Positions 40,201 through 48,800 of a stretch of DNA of 64,000 nucleotides are shown piece after piece (the first letter of the stretch is position 1; every line of letters begins with the position of its first letter). The translations under genes and the position numbers were made by a program. The notes under the pieces are model-generated. The model was not told the origin of the DNA, made no database searches, and saw only the letters and a list, made by a program, of their open reading frames with translations. Source of the DNA: Vanilla planifolia (taxonomy: Eukaryota > Streptophyta > Magnoliopsida > Asparagales > Orchidaceae); NCBI GenBank assembly GCA_023846275.1, contig CM043865.1, forward strand, positions 32,440,412-32,504,411, read 5' to 3'.

Positions 40201-43200
40201 TGGTGTATTATCCAAGACGCTCACAACACCTCATGTTTCAATTTCTAAGCAAGTAGTTATGCATCTTCACTAAAGCTCTAAGATATCTCACATTTTTCAA
40301 CAACTTTCACAAGCTAGAATTACTAAGTATCCATGTTTCAGTTTGAGAGGAAGTGATGAAATTGTCTCTTTAATTGTCTCACATTTTCTATATATATTAT
40401 TTATGTATTGTGCTTCCTATTATAAGTAGGGACCCTTGTTTTTAAATAATATATTTGAGACTTTTTTAATAACTATTATGTATGTTAATAACTATTTTTT
40501 AGACTTTAGAACGTTAGAACTATGAGGAAGTTTGATGTGTTTCTACATATGAACTTATGCCTTAACCGTCAACTTCTGAAATACAAAAGACTTATCACAA
40601 TGACAACATTGTTGAACTTATAATCTTATTATTTCTGCCAAGTAAACAGCTAACACTTTCCCATTTTTAAAACTTGTTCAGAGTAACTCTTTCCTAGCAA
40701 TGCTTCCTATCCTCCGACAAAAGATTATTGATGGTTTTACTCCCGAAGCCCGTGATATGTTTCAAAGAGAATTTGATTTCTTTGACAAGGTCACCTCTAT
40801 TTCTGGTGTTCTATTTCCATTGCCCAAGGAAGAGCGGCGGGCTGGTATTAGAAGGTAGTAGTTTTTGCAGTATTACATCTGTTTCTATTGTTTTTATTTA
40901 TTGATTTCAATACTCTACAGGGAGCTGGAGAAAATTACTGTTGAAGGTGACGACCTTTATCTACCCACCGCTACAAATAAACTTGTGCGGGGTATCCAGT
41001 TGGATAGTGGAATTCCCCTCCAATCTGCAGCAAAAGTTCCTATAATGATTACTTTTAATGTAGTGGATAAGGATGGTGATCCTAATGATGTAAAGCCCCA
41101 GGCTTGCATATTCAAGGTAACTTCTTCACCATGCATTTTGTGCACTCTTCCTTTGTTCAGCGGCTTGTGATGCCCAATTTGATTCCCATTTTAACAGAAT
41201 CTAAGTAGTGCTTCATATGTTGATATTTAGAACATTTACCACTAGAATTGTTACATATAATAAGTACCTTTGTAGTACAATGCATAGTTGATATTCATGT
41301 CTGTGGGCTTCAATTCTCAGCCCATCCTAAGACCAGATATTTTGTTTTCACTTGGTTGCATGAACTTCAAACTAGTACCAATTTGGTGCGGTATAAACTG
41401 GCAATTGGCTTCATCTTTCAGTCTATCCTAAGATTCAGTTCAAGAGATACAAACTTTTAAAGCTCTAATTTAAGTTCTTATCTTTTTATATTAGTTTTGG
41501 ATTCTATTATTAGTCAAATCCAAGCATGTTGTATGTTTTTTGTTGATGTTGTATTTGTGGGTGAAAGTTGGGAAATAGCTCAAGTCAAACTAAACCTATA
41601 GGGAATGCAATGGAATCTAACGAACTTCATTTTAATGAATCTAAAATCAAGTAATAGAACACCCGTTTAGTTAAGATGACATTGCAAATGATTTAAAAAT
41701 TATTATTGAGAATTATATAAAAATTGAGAAATAAGAGAGTTTGTTATCTATTTAAACATGATGGTAAAATTGATAGAAATATGAATAATCAAACAAATTG
41801 GGTGAAATGGAGTATTGCTTAAAGTGGGTTGTATTATCAAAACATCCTAATTAAAATTAGAGATAAACTTTATAAGCTTATAGTGAAACCATCAATGTTA
41901 TATGATATGAAATGTTAGCTTGTCAAATTCAAAAATACAAATAAAATGAGTATTATAAAGATGAGAATAAGGAGATGGATATTGGACATCTTGAAGGGAT
42001 ATGAATAGAAACAAGTATAGTGAGAAAAAGCTAATGTAAGACAGATAGCTTGTGGATTTTAAGTGGTAATGTTTAATATCTGTTGGGACATGTAAGTTGT
42101 TGGAATTTTCTCATATGAATGAAAGATGAGATAGACACAAAAATGTTATGCAAGAGATAATTAAAAAAGGATTTAACATATTTGCATGAATTAAGATTTG
42201 TTAATAAATAGAGTTCAAAGGCATCAATGAATTATTGATTATTGATTATAGCTGACTCTACTTCATAGGATTATTGATTGTTGTTGTTGTGTCTGTGGAG
42301 CTTGTTTTTTAAATGAAATAATGAGAGATTTGCTTTTCATTGTGGTGCTTAAGATTGGTACAAACATCATAAGTACTTTTTGTCTTCACTAGGTTGGAGA
42401 TGATTGTCGGCAAGATGTGCTTGCTCTCCAAGTAATAGCTTTGCTTCGTGACGTATTTGAGGCAGTTGGGATAAATCTTTATTTGTTTCCTTACGGTGTT
42501 TTGCCAACTGGACCAGAAAGGGGCATAATTGAGGTGAACATTTTTTCTTTTCTTATTAAGCAACAGCAATGTTTCTTTTTTTCATAGAGATATAGTGCAT
42601 GTGAGGACTAAATAAAATTGTTGGTTATTGAAATACCAGTTCCTTATTGTAATCTTTATGCTATAACTGTGATTTGCTGTAGACAAGTCATGGAGTTAAA
42701 AGTTCATGAGTCACTGTGATTTGCTGAGGACTTGTGTTCTTAATGGGTTTATGAGTCTTATGATACGCAAGAATGACAATCTCTATAAGCATCTCTTTTT
42801 TCATCTCTTAGACAACTGCTTTAACGTATTAGTTGCATCTACTCCCTACTTATTAATTTTTATCAATGCCTGCAAGTCACTTGATCCCTTCGACTCAACT
42901 TGGGTAGATCCATAGCAAATCTATTATAACAAATGTTTGTTCCAACAAGGGAATTGGGATGAAGAAAAGAAACGCTTATGGCTCAAATGCTGTGAAACTA
43001 TGGAAAAAGCCTCAATACTTTTATCACCTCTAAATTTCCAAATCATGCATCATAACATATAATCTATTCAATCTAAGCTAGCCTTGACCTTGCAAACTTC
43101 TATGCTTTACCTTCATTATATTTTTGTGGAAAGTATTCTCTTTATTGGTAATCAAACAGTCTAAATGTGCGAGTGTTGTAGGTTGTTCCAAATACAAGAA

Positions 43201-44019
43201 GCAGAAACCAGATGGGCGAACTTACTGATGGTGGTTTATTAGAGATATTTCAACAAGACTATGGACCTGTCGGAAGTCCAGCTTTCGAAGCCGCCCGGGA
43301 AATGTTTATGATAAGCAGCGCCGGTTATGCAGTCGCCAGCCTTCTTCTTCAACCAAAGGATCGACATAATGGCAATCTTCTTTTTGACAAGTAGGCTTCT
43401 TTCGTGGGCATTATATCAAAATATACTAGGGTTTCTATATGGATACTAATTGATCCTTATGGTTACAGCAAGGGAAGGCTTGTGCATATAGATTTTGGGT
43501 TTATACTTGAAACATCACCCGGAGGTAACATGCGCTTTGAAAGTGCAGACTTCAAACTTAGTCACGAGATGACTCAATTGCTTGACCCTTCCGGAGTTAT
43601 GAAGAGTGACACTTGGAATCAGTTCGTAAGGTGAGTCGCTTCTTCATTCCTTTGTATATACTCCATCCAATTATCTTCACATTATGCCCTCACAGTTGAA
43701 TCTGCTAAGCTCAATTTTGGTTTTTTTATTAAATTTTTTAGTTGTTTTGTTGCCAACCAGCTTGTGCGTGAAAGGTTACCTGGCGGCGCGGCGGCATATG
43801 AACGGGATCTTGACGACGGTGCTCTTGATGGTGGACAGCGGGCTGCCATGCTTCAGCAGAGGAGACCCGATCGGAAATCTTCGGAAGCGATTTCACCCGG
43901 AGATGAACGAGCGCGAAGCTGCCAACTTCATGATCCGCACCTGCATGGACGCCTACAACAAGTGGACCACCGCCGGCTACGATCTGATCCAGTATCTGCA
44001 GCAGGGAATCGAGAAATAA
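3965..44019 (+). CDS. PI4KA1: phosphatidylinositol 4-kinase alpha 1 (26 exons, 2,001 aa)
   Basis: This type III lipid kinase phosphorylates phosphatidylinositol to PI4P. In plants it makes the plasma-membrane PI4P pool, working in a complex with NPG, HYCCIN and EFR3-like EFOP proteins. Exons: 3965–4879, 5345–5686, 5794–5955, 6176–6346, 6512–6670, 6763–6890, 7230–7536, 8086–8254, 8513–8730, 14030–14188, 14309–14491, 21141–21629, 21723–22094, 23212–23426, 23584–23776, 23874–24010, 24093–24246, 26564–26830, 26999–27076, 27202–27249, 40682–40854, 40921–41116, 42393–42533, 43182–43390, 43469–43630, 43761–44019. All phases join without a break, and the length is close to the roughly 2,030 aa of the Arabidopsis protein. 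Kinase landmarks are ACIFK (Lys about 1745), DRHNGN (Asp about 1852) and HIDFGF (Asp about 1870). ATG 3965 is the first in-frame ATG and begins MEALTELCD as in homologues. The gene looks functional. Confidence 0.95.
10272..10293. repeat. (GA)n microsatellite
   Basis: About eleven GA units run in a row inside intron 9 of PI4KA1. They are a likely polymorphic simple-sequence marker with no coding effect. Confidence 0.95.
10729..10820. repeat. compound (CT)n–(TA)n–(TATG)n microsatellite
   Basis: Ten CT units (10729–10748) pass into about 70 nt of alternating TA interrupted by TATG units. It lies in intron 9 of PI4KA1. The open frame across it codes only low-complexity Ser/Leu/Ile/Tyr and is not a gene. 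Confidence 0.95.
12180..12830. repeat. decayed 'tatcgta/tacgata'-rich repeat block
   Basis: Phrases such as 'aagtatcgtattgtacgaa', 'gagatcgtattatata' and 'tgtatcgtaaaatatg' recur at irregular 50–80 nt spacing. A block with the same signature lies in intron 20 (33430–34400). I take both as old copies of one dispersed repeat family of unknown class. Confidence 0.4.
14030..14491 (+). CDS. PI4KA1: PI4KA1 exons 10–11 with GC–AG intron between (aa 858–971)
   Basis: Exon 10 (14030–14188) encodes [19 protein letters not shown] and ends KEKFPQ. Exon 11 (14309–14491) begins [17 protein letters not shown]. Homologues read KFPQ directly into VLW, which fixes the junction. The donor there is CAG|GCAAGT, a GC rather than GT donor, and the acceptor is TTGCAG. 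The intron is 120 nt (14189–14308). Both exons are 0-phase at both ends. Confidence 0.92.
16880..18250. repeat. degenerate direct-repeat cluster in intron 11
   Basis: A phrase of the type 'atatcaacattataacttgt' followed by 'aaatatttaat' and 'ttcttcat' recurs in diverged form near 16915, 16985, 17120, 17500, 17745 and 18015. The last two copies belong to a longer diverged tandem duplication (about 17740–18000 and 18010–18230). Both members of that pair continue with a 'cattataattttcatgtggtaa'-like phrase in shortened, varied form, then 'ataattaatatttttg'. No coding content is visible. Class unknown. Confidence 0.5.
20280..20970 (+). mobile_element. probable truncated LINE 3' end
   Basis: The stretch ends 'tttttttttgtactttctc', then 'atggtaatatataggacatc', then a CTT-rich phrase and an A-rich tail at 20963–20975. 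This is the layout of the 3' untranslated end of plant L1-type LINEs. The region before it is T-rich with no recognisable RNase H domain, so the assignment rests on the tail alone. Confidence 0.3.
21141..24246 (+). CDS. PI4KA1: PI4KA1 exons 12–17 (central solenoid, aa 972–1491)
   Basis: Exon 12 (163 codons) carries [21 protein letters not shown] and [16 protein letters not shown]. Exon 13 carries [27 protein letters not shown] and [13 protein letters not shown]. Exons 14–15 carry LLLLGRML and [11 protein letters not shown]. Exon 16 carries LYHPVWG and [14 protein letters not shown]. Exon 17 carries SSDKWVEH and AFSVDPRIA. Introns here are GT–AG. Exon 13 has two possible in-frame acceptors 12 nt apart (exon start 21723 or 21735). 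Intron 13 (22095–23211) and the shorter introns look plain. Confidence 0.93.
24247..26563. other. PI4KA1 intron 17 (2.3 kb)
   Basis: This is AT-rich intron sequence without a recognisable coding relic. It contains an A21 run at 25769–25789 and a T21 run at 26282–26302, about 0.5 kb apart and in opposite orientation. These could be tails of small retroposed pieces, but no body sequence is recognisable. Confidence 0.7.
25769..25789. repeat. A21 homopolymer
   Basis: Twenty-one A residues follow 'ccctgtcc' inside intron 17. A matching T21 run lies at 26282–26302. Length is likely to vary between individuals and between sequencing reads. Confidence 0.95.
26564..27249 (+). CDS. PI4KA1: PI4KA1 exons 18–20 (lipid-kinase helical PIK domain, aa 1492–1622)
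   Basis: Exon 18 encodes the core of the helical PIK (lipid kinase accessory) domain: [40 protein letters not shown] and [17 protein letters not shown]. Exon 19 (26 codons) encodes [17 protein letters not shown] and AHILIWQLQ. Exon 20 (16 codons) encodes [16 protein letters not shown], a weakly conserved linker. Exon 20 stands just before the 13.4-kb intron. All junctions are GT–AG and phase 0. Confidence 0.93.
28165..28211. repeat. (CT)n microsatellite
   Basis: About 23 CT units run in intron 20 within a locally GC-richer patch (28088–28650). That patch has several overlapping short open frames but no recognisable product. Confidence 0.95.
29700..30195. repeat. tandem duplication, period about 249 bp
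   Basis: Two diverged copies follow each other. Each contains 'caatcatgcttta' (29810 and 30059), 'cttcttatttgttggtaaa' and 'attacatctaatgtt'. The unit lies inside the copia fossil, so the duplication arose within or after insertion of that element. Confidence 0.8.
30577..30970. repeat. tandem duplication, period 197 bp
   Basis: Two copies are about 90% alike by eye. Both contain 'gttattgtgaggagacttgg' (30584 and 30781), 'tcaagaaatggtgagatcc' and 'aggtagatcctcaaataatc'. It lies at the upstream end of the minus-strand copia fossil. The high similarity suggests this duplication is younger than the element itself. Confidence 0.9.
31490..31985 (+). mobile_element. LINE ORF2 C-terminal (RNase H) fragment
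   Basis: Plus-strand translation gives an RNase H end typical of plant L1-type LINEs: '[14 protein letters not shown]' followed by '[14 protein letters not shown]' and '[10 protein letters not shown]'. It closes with a T-rich/A-rich tail at 31960–31978. Only the last part of ORF2 and the 3' tail are present, so it is 5'-truncated. At least two in-frame stops are visible. It separates the copia fossil from the LTR-like block. Confidence 0.65.
32400..32830 (-). mobile_element. copia-type LTR-like block with about 24-bp minisatellite (fossil)
   Basis: On the minus strand the block has a run of six or seven diverged units of about 24 bp (32640–32800), then a 'gtaggtggatataaatcctt' phrase. Runs of 'ggtctttt…ccaatg…tgtaa' units before a 'gtgga…aaatc' phrase are typical of some plant copia LTRs. 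It is very decayed, with no visible ends. An inverted relative lies at 34740–35030. Confidence 0.35.
33431..34004. repeat. tandem duplication, period 287 bp
   Basis: Two adjacent copies (33431–33717 and 33718–34004) are over 90% alike by eye. Shared phrases are 'ataatatcacttaataaaat', 'tctaattctgaattgatatt' and 'tggatattcatgcagtacga', the last at 33608 and 33895. The unit is rich in 'tacgat/atcgta' words and continues as single-copy related sequence to about 34400. Confidence 0.9.
34740..35030 (+). mobile_element. LTR-like block with about 24-bp minisatellite, plus orientation (fossil)
   Basis: From 34825 to 34980 there are about seven diverged units of the form 'ggtcttttggttcaatgatt', with 'gtcttttgatctaatattat' and 'ggtcttttagtcaagtgttg' among them. 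The same unit, reverse-complemented, makes up the block at 32640–32800. It ends close to where the large LINE relic starts, so it may be cut by that insertion. Confidence 0.4.
35090..39020 (+). mobile_element. nearly full-length decayed L1-type LINE
   Basis: All parts of a plant L1 appear in order on the plus strand. An ORF1 DUF4283-type segment ([16 protein letters not shown]) lies near 35200. A zinc knuckle ([13 protein letters not shown]) lies near 35338. An endonuclease start resembling 'IIFWNCEG' lies near 36130. A reverse-transcriptase segment resembling 'LIPKVK…YKIITK' lies near 37520–37630. An RNase H start ([13 protein letters not shown]) lies near 38610. A 3' tail 'aatatcttgttaaaggatta' is at about 38968. 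Many stops and frameshifts interrupt both ORFs, so it is inactive and old. It accounts for nearly 30% of intron 20. Confidence 0.75.
39130..40450 (+). mobile_element. Ty1/copia pol 3' part with possible LTR edge (fossil)
   Basis: Plus-strand translation shows copia RT/RNase H pieces in order: '[14 protein letters not shown]' near 39420, '[19 protein letters not shown]' near 39590, a 'PDIV' RNase H piece near 39740, and a 3' end resembling the usual closing segment of copia pol near 40310–40350. What follows (40360–40440) may be the start of an LTR. The element is partial, broken in many places and old. It lies opposite in orientation to the other copia fossil in this intron. Confidence 0.7.
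40682..44019 (+). CDS. PI4KA1: PI4KA1 exons 21–26 (catalytic kinase domain, aa 1623–2001)
   Basis: Exon 21 encodes LRQKIIDGF and [20 protein letters not shown]. Exon 22 encodes [28 protein letters not shown] and ACIFK, whose Lys (about 1745) is the ATP-binding residue by family analogy. Exon 23 encodes [15 protein letters not shown] and [13 protein letters not shown]. Exon 24 holds the catalytic loop [10 protein letters not shown], and exon 25 the HIDFGF metal-binding motif and activation segment ([18 protein letters not shown]). Exon 26 encodes [32 protein letters not shown] and the C-terminus [14 protein letters not shown], followed by TAA at 44017–44019. All catalytic residues I can check are present. 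Confidence 0.95.
41117..42392. other. PI4KA1 intron 22 (1.3 kb) carrying an RTE-type LINE piece
   Basis: The intron is GTAACT…CACTAG. More than half of it is the RTE relic described separately. The first 500 nt is unremarkable AT-rich sequence. Intron 23 (42534–43181) holds nothing I recognise. Confidence 0.8.
41690..42300 (+). mobile_element. RTE-type LINE 3' fragment with TTG-repeat tail
   Basis: Plus-strand translation matches the C-terminal end of plant RTE reverse transcriptases as I know them. A piece near 41800 reads 'WVKWSIA', then '[20 protein letters not shown]', in place of the family's 'GWLKW…KFY…RPAMLYG'. It is followed by '[16 protein letters not shown]' near 41945 and a 'QEIIKKDL' piece near 42155. 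It ends 'gctgactctacttcatagg' and a gttgttgttgtt tail at 42278–42292, the usual 3' signature of this clade. It is 5'-truncated, with several stops, and inactive. Confidence 0.75.
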
Positions 44020-44309
44020 AGTACGCTTCGTCTCTTTGTGCCGTTTGTAGCCAACAATTTAAATTTATAATTTTTTTTCCTAATTTGTATATCCAATGCC
44101 TTACTATCTTAGCTCAAAATTAATATTATTTATGCATTCAATAGTTTTAGCAGTGCAAATAGATGCTTAAATGCATCGTTATATTCAATAGTTATTTGAG
44201 TTTGAAATGTCAAAGCTCTGGTTTCCTTTTAGAGAGCTACTGAAAACTTGCCATTTGAGGCAGTTGATTAAAAAAATAGAGTTCCTTTTGATTAATTTAC
44301 TACTAATGG
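44020..44309 (+). other. 3' flank / presumed 3' UTR of PI4KA1
   Basis: This is the AT-rich stretch after the stop codon. Poly(A)-signal-like AATTAA/AATATT sequences occur at about 44118–44130, but no single site stands out. The last 16 bp (44294–44309) are the left copy of the target-site duplication of the LINE that follows. Confidence 0.5.
44294..44309. repeat. left target-site duplication of LINE
   Basis: The 16-bp 'aatttactactaatgg' is repeated exactly at 45781–45796. The first two A's of the right copy could belong to the poly(A) tail, so the minimum is 14 bp. Confidence 0.9.
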
Positions 44310-45780
44310 TGATGGGGGCAATGCCTGAGGTCATTTCCCTCTTTGTTTGGCACATTGGGGATGGGCGGATGGTGAGGTTCTTGGAGAACAACTAGTTGGG
44401 AGTCTTTCCTTTGATTTGCTGGCCTACCTTCATCAACATGGATTCCCATTGGCCGGCCAGCATCACTGAGTGTCTTCTACCCGACGGGAATTGGAACTGG
44501 GAGGCCATCTGATCTTGGGCGAATGGGGAGCTTCAGGACCGCATCATGCATTTTTCGAGAACCCTGCGGTCCTCTCAGGATGTATTGCACCAATCCTATA
44601 CTAAGAAGCCCCGGGCTGCCTGCGGCCAGCTTTACTCGAGCATCGTCTGCAATGCTCGGAAGGTCGGCAAGTGTTATGATAGTCGGCCCTTGGAGGAATT
44701 CCGTGGTATCTAGAAGCTCAGGTTCACTCTTAGAGTGCGCTTCTTCATGTGGAGGGTCGTCGGGGACCACATCCCGTTGGTGGTGTGGCTGGCCCGCCGA
44801 AGGCTCTGCAGTACTTCCTCTTGCCAGCAGGGTTGCATGGAAGATGAATCCATGCAGCATTTATTCTGGTGCTGCCCGAAAGCCCAAGAGCTTTTAGCTG
44901 ACCGCACGGTTCGGGCAGCGTTGACCATGTTGGACCAATCAACCGGGGGCCGGTCTACTGTTCATTGATCGGGTCCTCCGGTTCGTCGGCTCTCCTGATG
45001 CGTGTCGTGGTGCCGGGCAGTTGCAAGCAGCCACGATTGCAACTACGTTGTACTATATTTGTTCAAGGAGGAATGTTGCCAGACACAACATCCCGGTGCT
45101 TCTGCCTTGCTCCACTATTCGGACTATCTGGCTTGAGGTACACTCTACTTTCAACCGGCATCTATCCCTCTCCCCCCTGTCCAGCGGGAACCCTGGCAAC
45201 TCCTTGGACTTGGTTGTGACGCATAGTTGGATTCCCCCCCGTCCTAACAGGATGGATCAGAGTTAATTGCGATGCTACGATGGGTGATTCTATTGCCGGG
45301 CTGGGTATGGTTGTGCGGGATTGCATGGGCAAACCACTTCTGGTGGCTGGCAAAAGGATGCTTTCCCAGGTAGTGGACATGATGGAGACCCAGGCTTTGC
45401 TTATGGCGCTTGACATGATTAGGGATTTACTTCCCTTGCATTGGGTCGTAGAACTCCAAACTGACTCGATGCTGGCTATTCAGGATGCGTGAGATGGTGA
45501 CCCTCCCCCCTGGATCAGGTGTCATTACTGCGATCATCCAGTACGCTACGGGTCTTGATGCCATTTGTTTTTCCCACATTCTCAGAGACGGGAATACGCC
45601 TGCTGATTAGGCTGCTCGGGCTGCATGCCTTAAGGACTTCATCTGGGCCCCTGGGGATCCCATCCCTAAGCCCTTACTCGAGCTTATGTTATCTGACTTC
45701 ACTTGCGATCCACCATGAGGATCTTTTTGTAATTCTGGTTTGACTTTGATATAATAGATATTATATCCTCTTCAAAAAAA
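44310..45780 (+). mobile_element. 5'-truncated L1-type LINE with exact target-site duplication
   Basis: The insert starts within ORF2 (GDGRMVRFLENN) and holds the zinc-binding zf-RVT region (FFMWRVVGDHIPL, then HLFWCCPKAQEL near 44850). The RNase H domain follows (WIRVNCDATM near 45250, METQALLMAL near 45382, ELQTDSMLAIQ near 45450). It ends at 'DFTCDPP' plus stop near 45716 and an A tail at 45774–45780. Flanking copies 'aatttactactaatgg' at 44294–44309 and 45781–45796 are identical. Several frameshifts and stops break the frame. The GC-rich body stands out against the AT-rich flanks. Confidence 0.9.
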
Positions 45781-45796
45781 AATTTACTACTAATGG
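45781..45796. repeat. right target-site duplication of LINE
   Basis: This is an exact copy of 44294–44309, placed immediately after the A tail of the LINE. Confidence 0.9.
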
Positions 45797-48329
45797 ATAG
45801 AGTAGATTTGCTTGTGTTATGATTTGTTATTGATTCTTTGATATTGTTTATACAAATATTTCAAGTTCTTGATGAAATATTATTATTCTTATTTAGCAAC
45901 GTACTTGTTTTGAAAGTCATGTCATTGATGTACATCGAGATAATGTGTTATATAAGATGAGATATTTGAGAGGTTTCTTATATATTTTTTAAAATTTTTC
46001 GTATCTATATAACTATCATTGAGAAAGATTTCAATATCTTTAACAATTTTATGAAGTATTTTATTTTGTCTAGTAAAAAGATGGCATAAAGTTGTCCTTT
46101 GGGAAATAAATTTTTTAAATTGTTTGAAGTTTAATAAATATATGAGGCTTTGAATAGTTCAAAATTTATATTCTGTTTTTTAAACGATACAATGATATTT
46201 AACTATACGATTTTATTGAAAGGTATTTTTTTTTTTTTTTTGGAAATAGCATGATCATAACGAAACTAATTAGATTGAAAGTGTTTTTGTGGATTTTTTA
46301 TCGCAAAATATATATGATTTTAATGAAGTATTTTTCCCATTTTAAAATATTTTTAATATTCAGATACAATTGTTACACCACATAAACAGCATGGTCGAAA
46401 ATATAACTAATTCATGCCATTTGGGTTGGACTAACTCGAGTCAAACTAGTCCATGTGGGTCAGAACCAGTCCATGCATGTGAACCATTCCAACTCAACCG
46501 CACTGGTTTCTTCTCTCAGCAATAGAGATCAAGAGAATAATTTAGTTTATTATTTTTACATAATTTTGATTAATGGTTATATAACATTTACGATACTTTG
46601 TCCTTGTTTTTCACATTAATGATAAAATTTTCTAGGTAGTGTATTTTTATGTTTAAATTTAACCCCTATTGCTTTTAATAATAATTTGTAAAAATATATA
46701 AAATAATAATTTTTGTCAATTGTTTCACCTTTAAAACGGCATATCATAATTTTCCTAAGTAAATAATGAATAAATATAGACTAAAATTAACAATTGTGAC
46801 TCCATGGATTCATCATTATATCCTATGCTATTCAAAAAATAACATAGAACATTTGCATATTCTCCATTTAAAACAACCAACATTGATATTTTAGAATTTT
46901 TTTTTTTGCTTCCTTATCTCATGTTTTGTTGTCTAGTATTAGACAAATTGATTTTCTCTCTATAGTAGAAATGTTTATAAAAAAAAATTAAAGCATCAAA
47001 TACTTCCTTCTATTTTAGGAAATCAAACTTGAGACCTTAGTCTTTTCTTGTTACATTCTTTTATTTACAATTAAGATGATATTCTTGTCTCTTTTATGTC
47101 AATATACTCAATTATTTTATTAACTTCTACTTTGCTATATTATTCTCTATTTTATAATTTTTAATTTAATTAAATATCTACAAGAGAGATTTCTATATTT
47201 CATTCTAAGTTATAGTTACAACTAATTACATTTATCTATTTACTTATGATTTTTTGTTTTCATGACCATTCCTCATTCTCAATTCAAATCTTCAATTGAA
47301 ATTTATTAGCACATCCTTAATGTATTCATTTGTGATTTGTCCTTTTAGCATTTTTTTATACAACTCATTCATTCTCATTTCCATTATGTGGAGAAATTAG
47401 TTATGATTTTAGCAAGAAAATTATGAAATAAATGAATAAGGATATTTCTATGGATTAATCAATTAAAAAGAGAAGTCATTTAAAAATTTAAGAATGAAAT
47501 GTAGAAAAATTATTTATTAAAAATTTTAATGAAAAACTTCTAATAAAAAAGGGAGAATTTATAATATCTCAAAGGCATGTCATTTATGTAAATAATTAGT
47601 TTCGAGGATTTAAAGATAATTTTTGTTTAATTTGATATTCAAGTGAATAAGAACTCATAATAAGAGAAAAATATTATTAATATTCATTGAGATATATAAA
47701 TTTATCAATTTAAAATTTTAATAAGTATTATCAAATTGTAAAGACATCAAAAGTAACAAAGTTAATGATATTTGTCAAAAAGGAACACGAGTTCTATAGT
47801 GAATTAATTAATTTCAAATGTTGAAGTATGATTTATTTCAGCATTAATCATACAAATTTTATGAAATTTTGATAAAACATGGTCATGAAATAAATGGTAG
47901 AAATTGTAGAAATAATCAAATAATATAAAAATACTGAGGATTTGTGTTTTTAGATAAGTTGAGCTTTGGTTAGTCTTTAAAACTTGATTAATGATAATAA
48001 ATAATCTTTATAGATGATCAAAGGATTGGATTGAGTTTGTTAGTAATTATTGAGTTTTAATTATACTATAGATCTTGATTTACGTGAAAGAGAATATTAA
48101 GTATGAACCAAGGATTGGATCATGGATTTTATTACTTAGTGAGCCTTATGCATGCTTAAAATAAGGCATTTGAATAGATTAGCTCTCAAGTAAAGCCTTT
48201 GATGACAATTAAAGAGCTTGATCTAGGCCTTAAAGGAAGAATTTAGGCTCAACCAATGAAAAATTTGATTACTTTTATGATGCATAAACCTTAAGAATAG
48301 ATTAATTGATTTAATACATTGAGTAACTA

Positions 48330-48800
48330 TATTGACTCTTAGGCCATGGGTTAACACTCTAGATGGAGATCTTAAAATTAATATGAGTGGCTTAAGAGAG
48401 TCTTTGAATAAGCAGAGTGACTCAAACTAAATTAGATAAAAAAAAGTCATTTGTTGGACTCGTGTGAACCCATATTAATGAGTTGTCATAGTTTGAAAAG
48501 ATGCTTAAGGGTAAAGGTAAGGAATGACTTAAATTAAGACTATGAATAGCTCTATTTAGGTTATTAAGTCATATGTTAACACCCAAGATGATAAATTTGG
48601 AGATATGTGTAGCTTAAGAGAAGCATTAGGTAAGGGTTCAAGGCTTAAGTTTGCCCACAAGATGTAAGAGTCAATAATAAAACTTGTGTAAGCTTAAGCT
48701 TGGCTAGATGTAGCCATAACTTGGATAAAACACATAAGGGTAAAAGCCACATATTTGGATTTGAGTGAAAGCTCAAGTGTTAGTTGAGATAAGTAATGGA
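48330..48800. repeat. degenerate tandem duplication, period about 225 bp
   Basis: Two diverged copies share phrases in the same order. 'gttaacactctagatgg' at 48351 matches 'gttaacacccaagatg' at 48574. 'ggcttaagagagtc' matches 'tagcttaagagaagc'. 'agatgcttaagggtaaag' matches 'aaacacataagggtaaaag'. No coding content is seen. Confidence 0.55.

Larger units (their letters stand above)
27250..40681. other. PI4KA1 intron 20 (13.4 kb), mosaic of old transposon relics
   Basis: The intron runs from GTAAGA to TTCAG. In order it holds plain intron sequence, a (CT)n tract, a minus-strand copia fossil (about 29080–30970), a small plus-strand LINE RNase H piece (about 31490–31985), an LTR-like minisatellite block (−) at 32400–32830, a 287-bp tandem duplication (33431–34004), an inverted minisatellite block (+) at 34740–35030, a nearly full-length decayed L1-type LINE (about 35090–39020) and a plus-strand copia fossil (39130–40450). 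No host exon is visible inside, and exons 20 and 21 join in frame across it. Confidence 0.85.

Noticed and set aside
44477-44968. Open frames of up to 127 codons on both strands at 44.5–45.0 kb
   Set aside because: They lie in the GC-rich body of the truncated LINE. The plus-strand zinc-binding region explains the sequence and the minus-strand frames are shadows.
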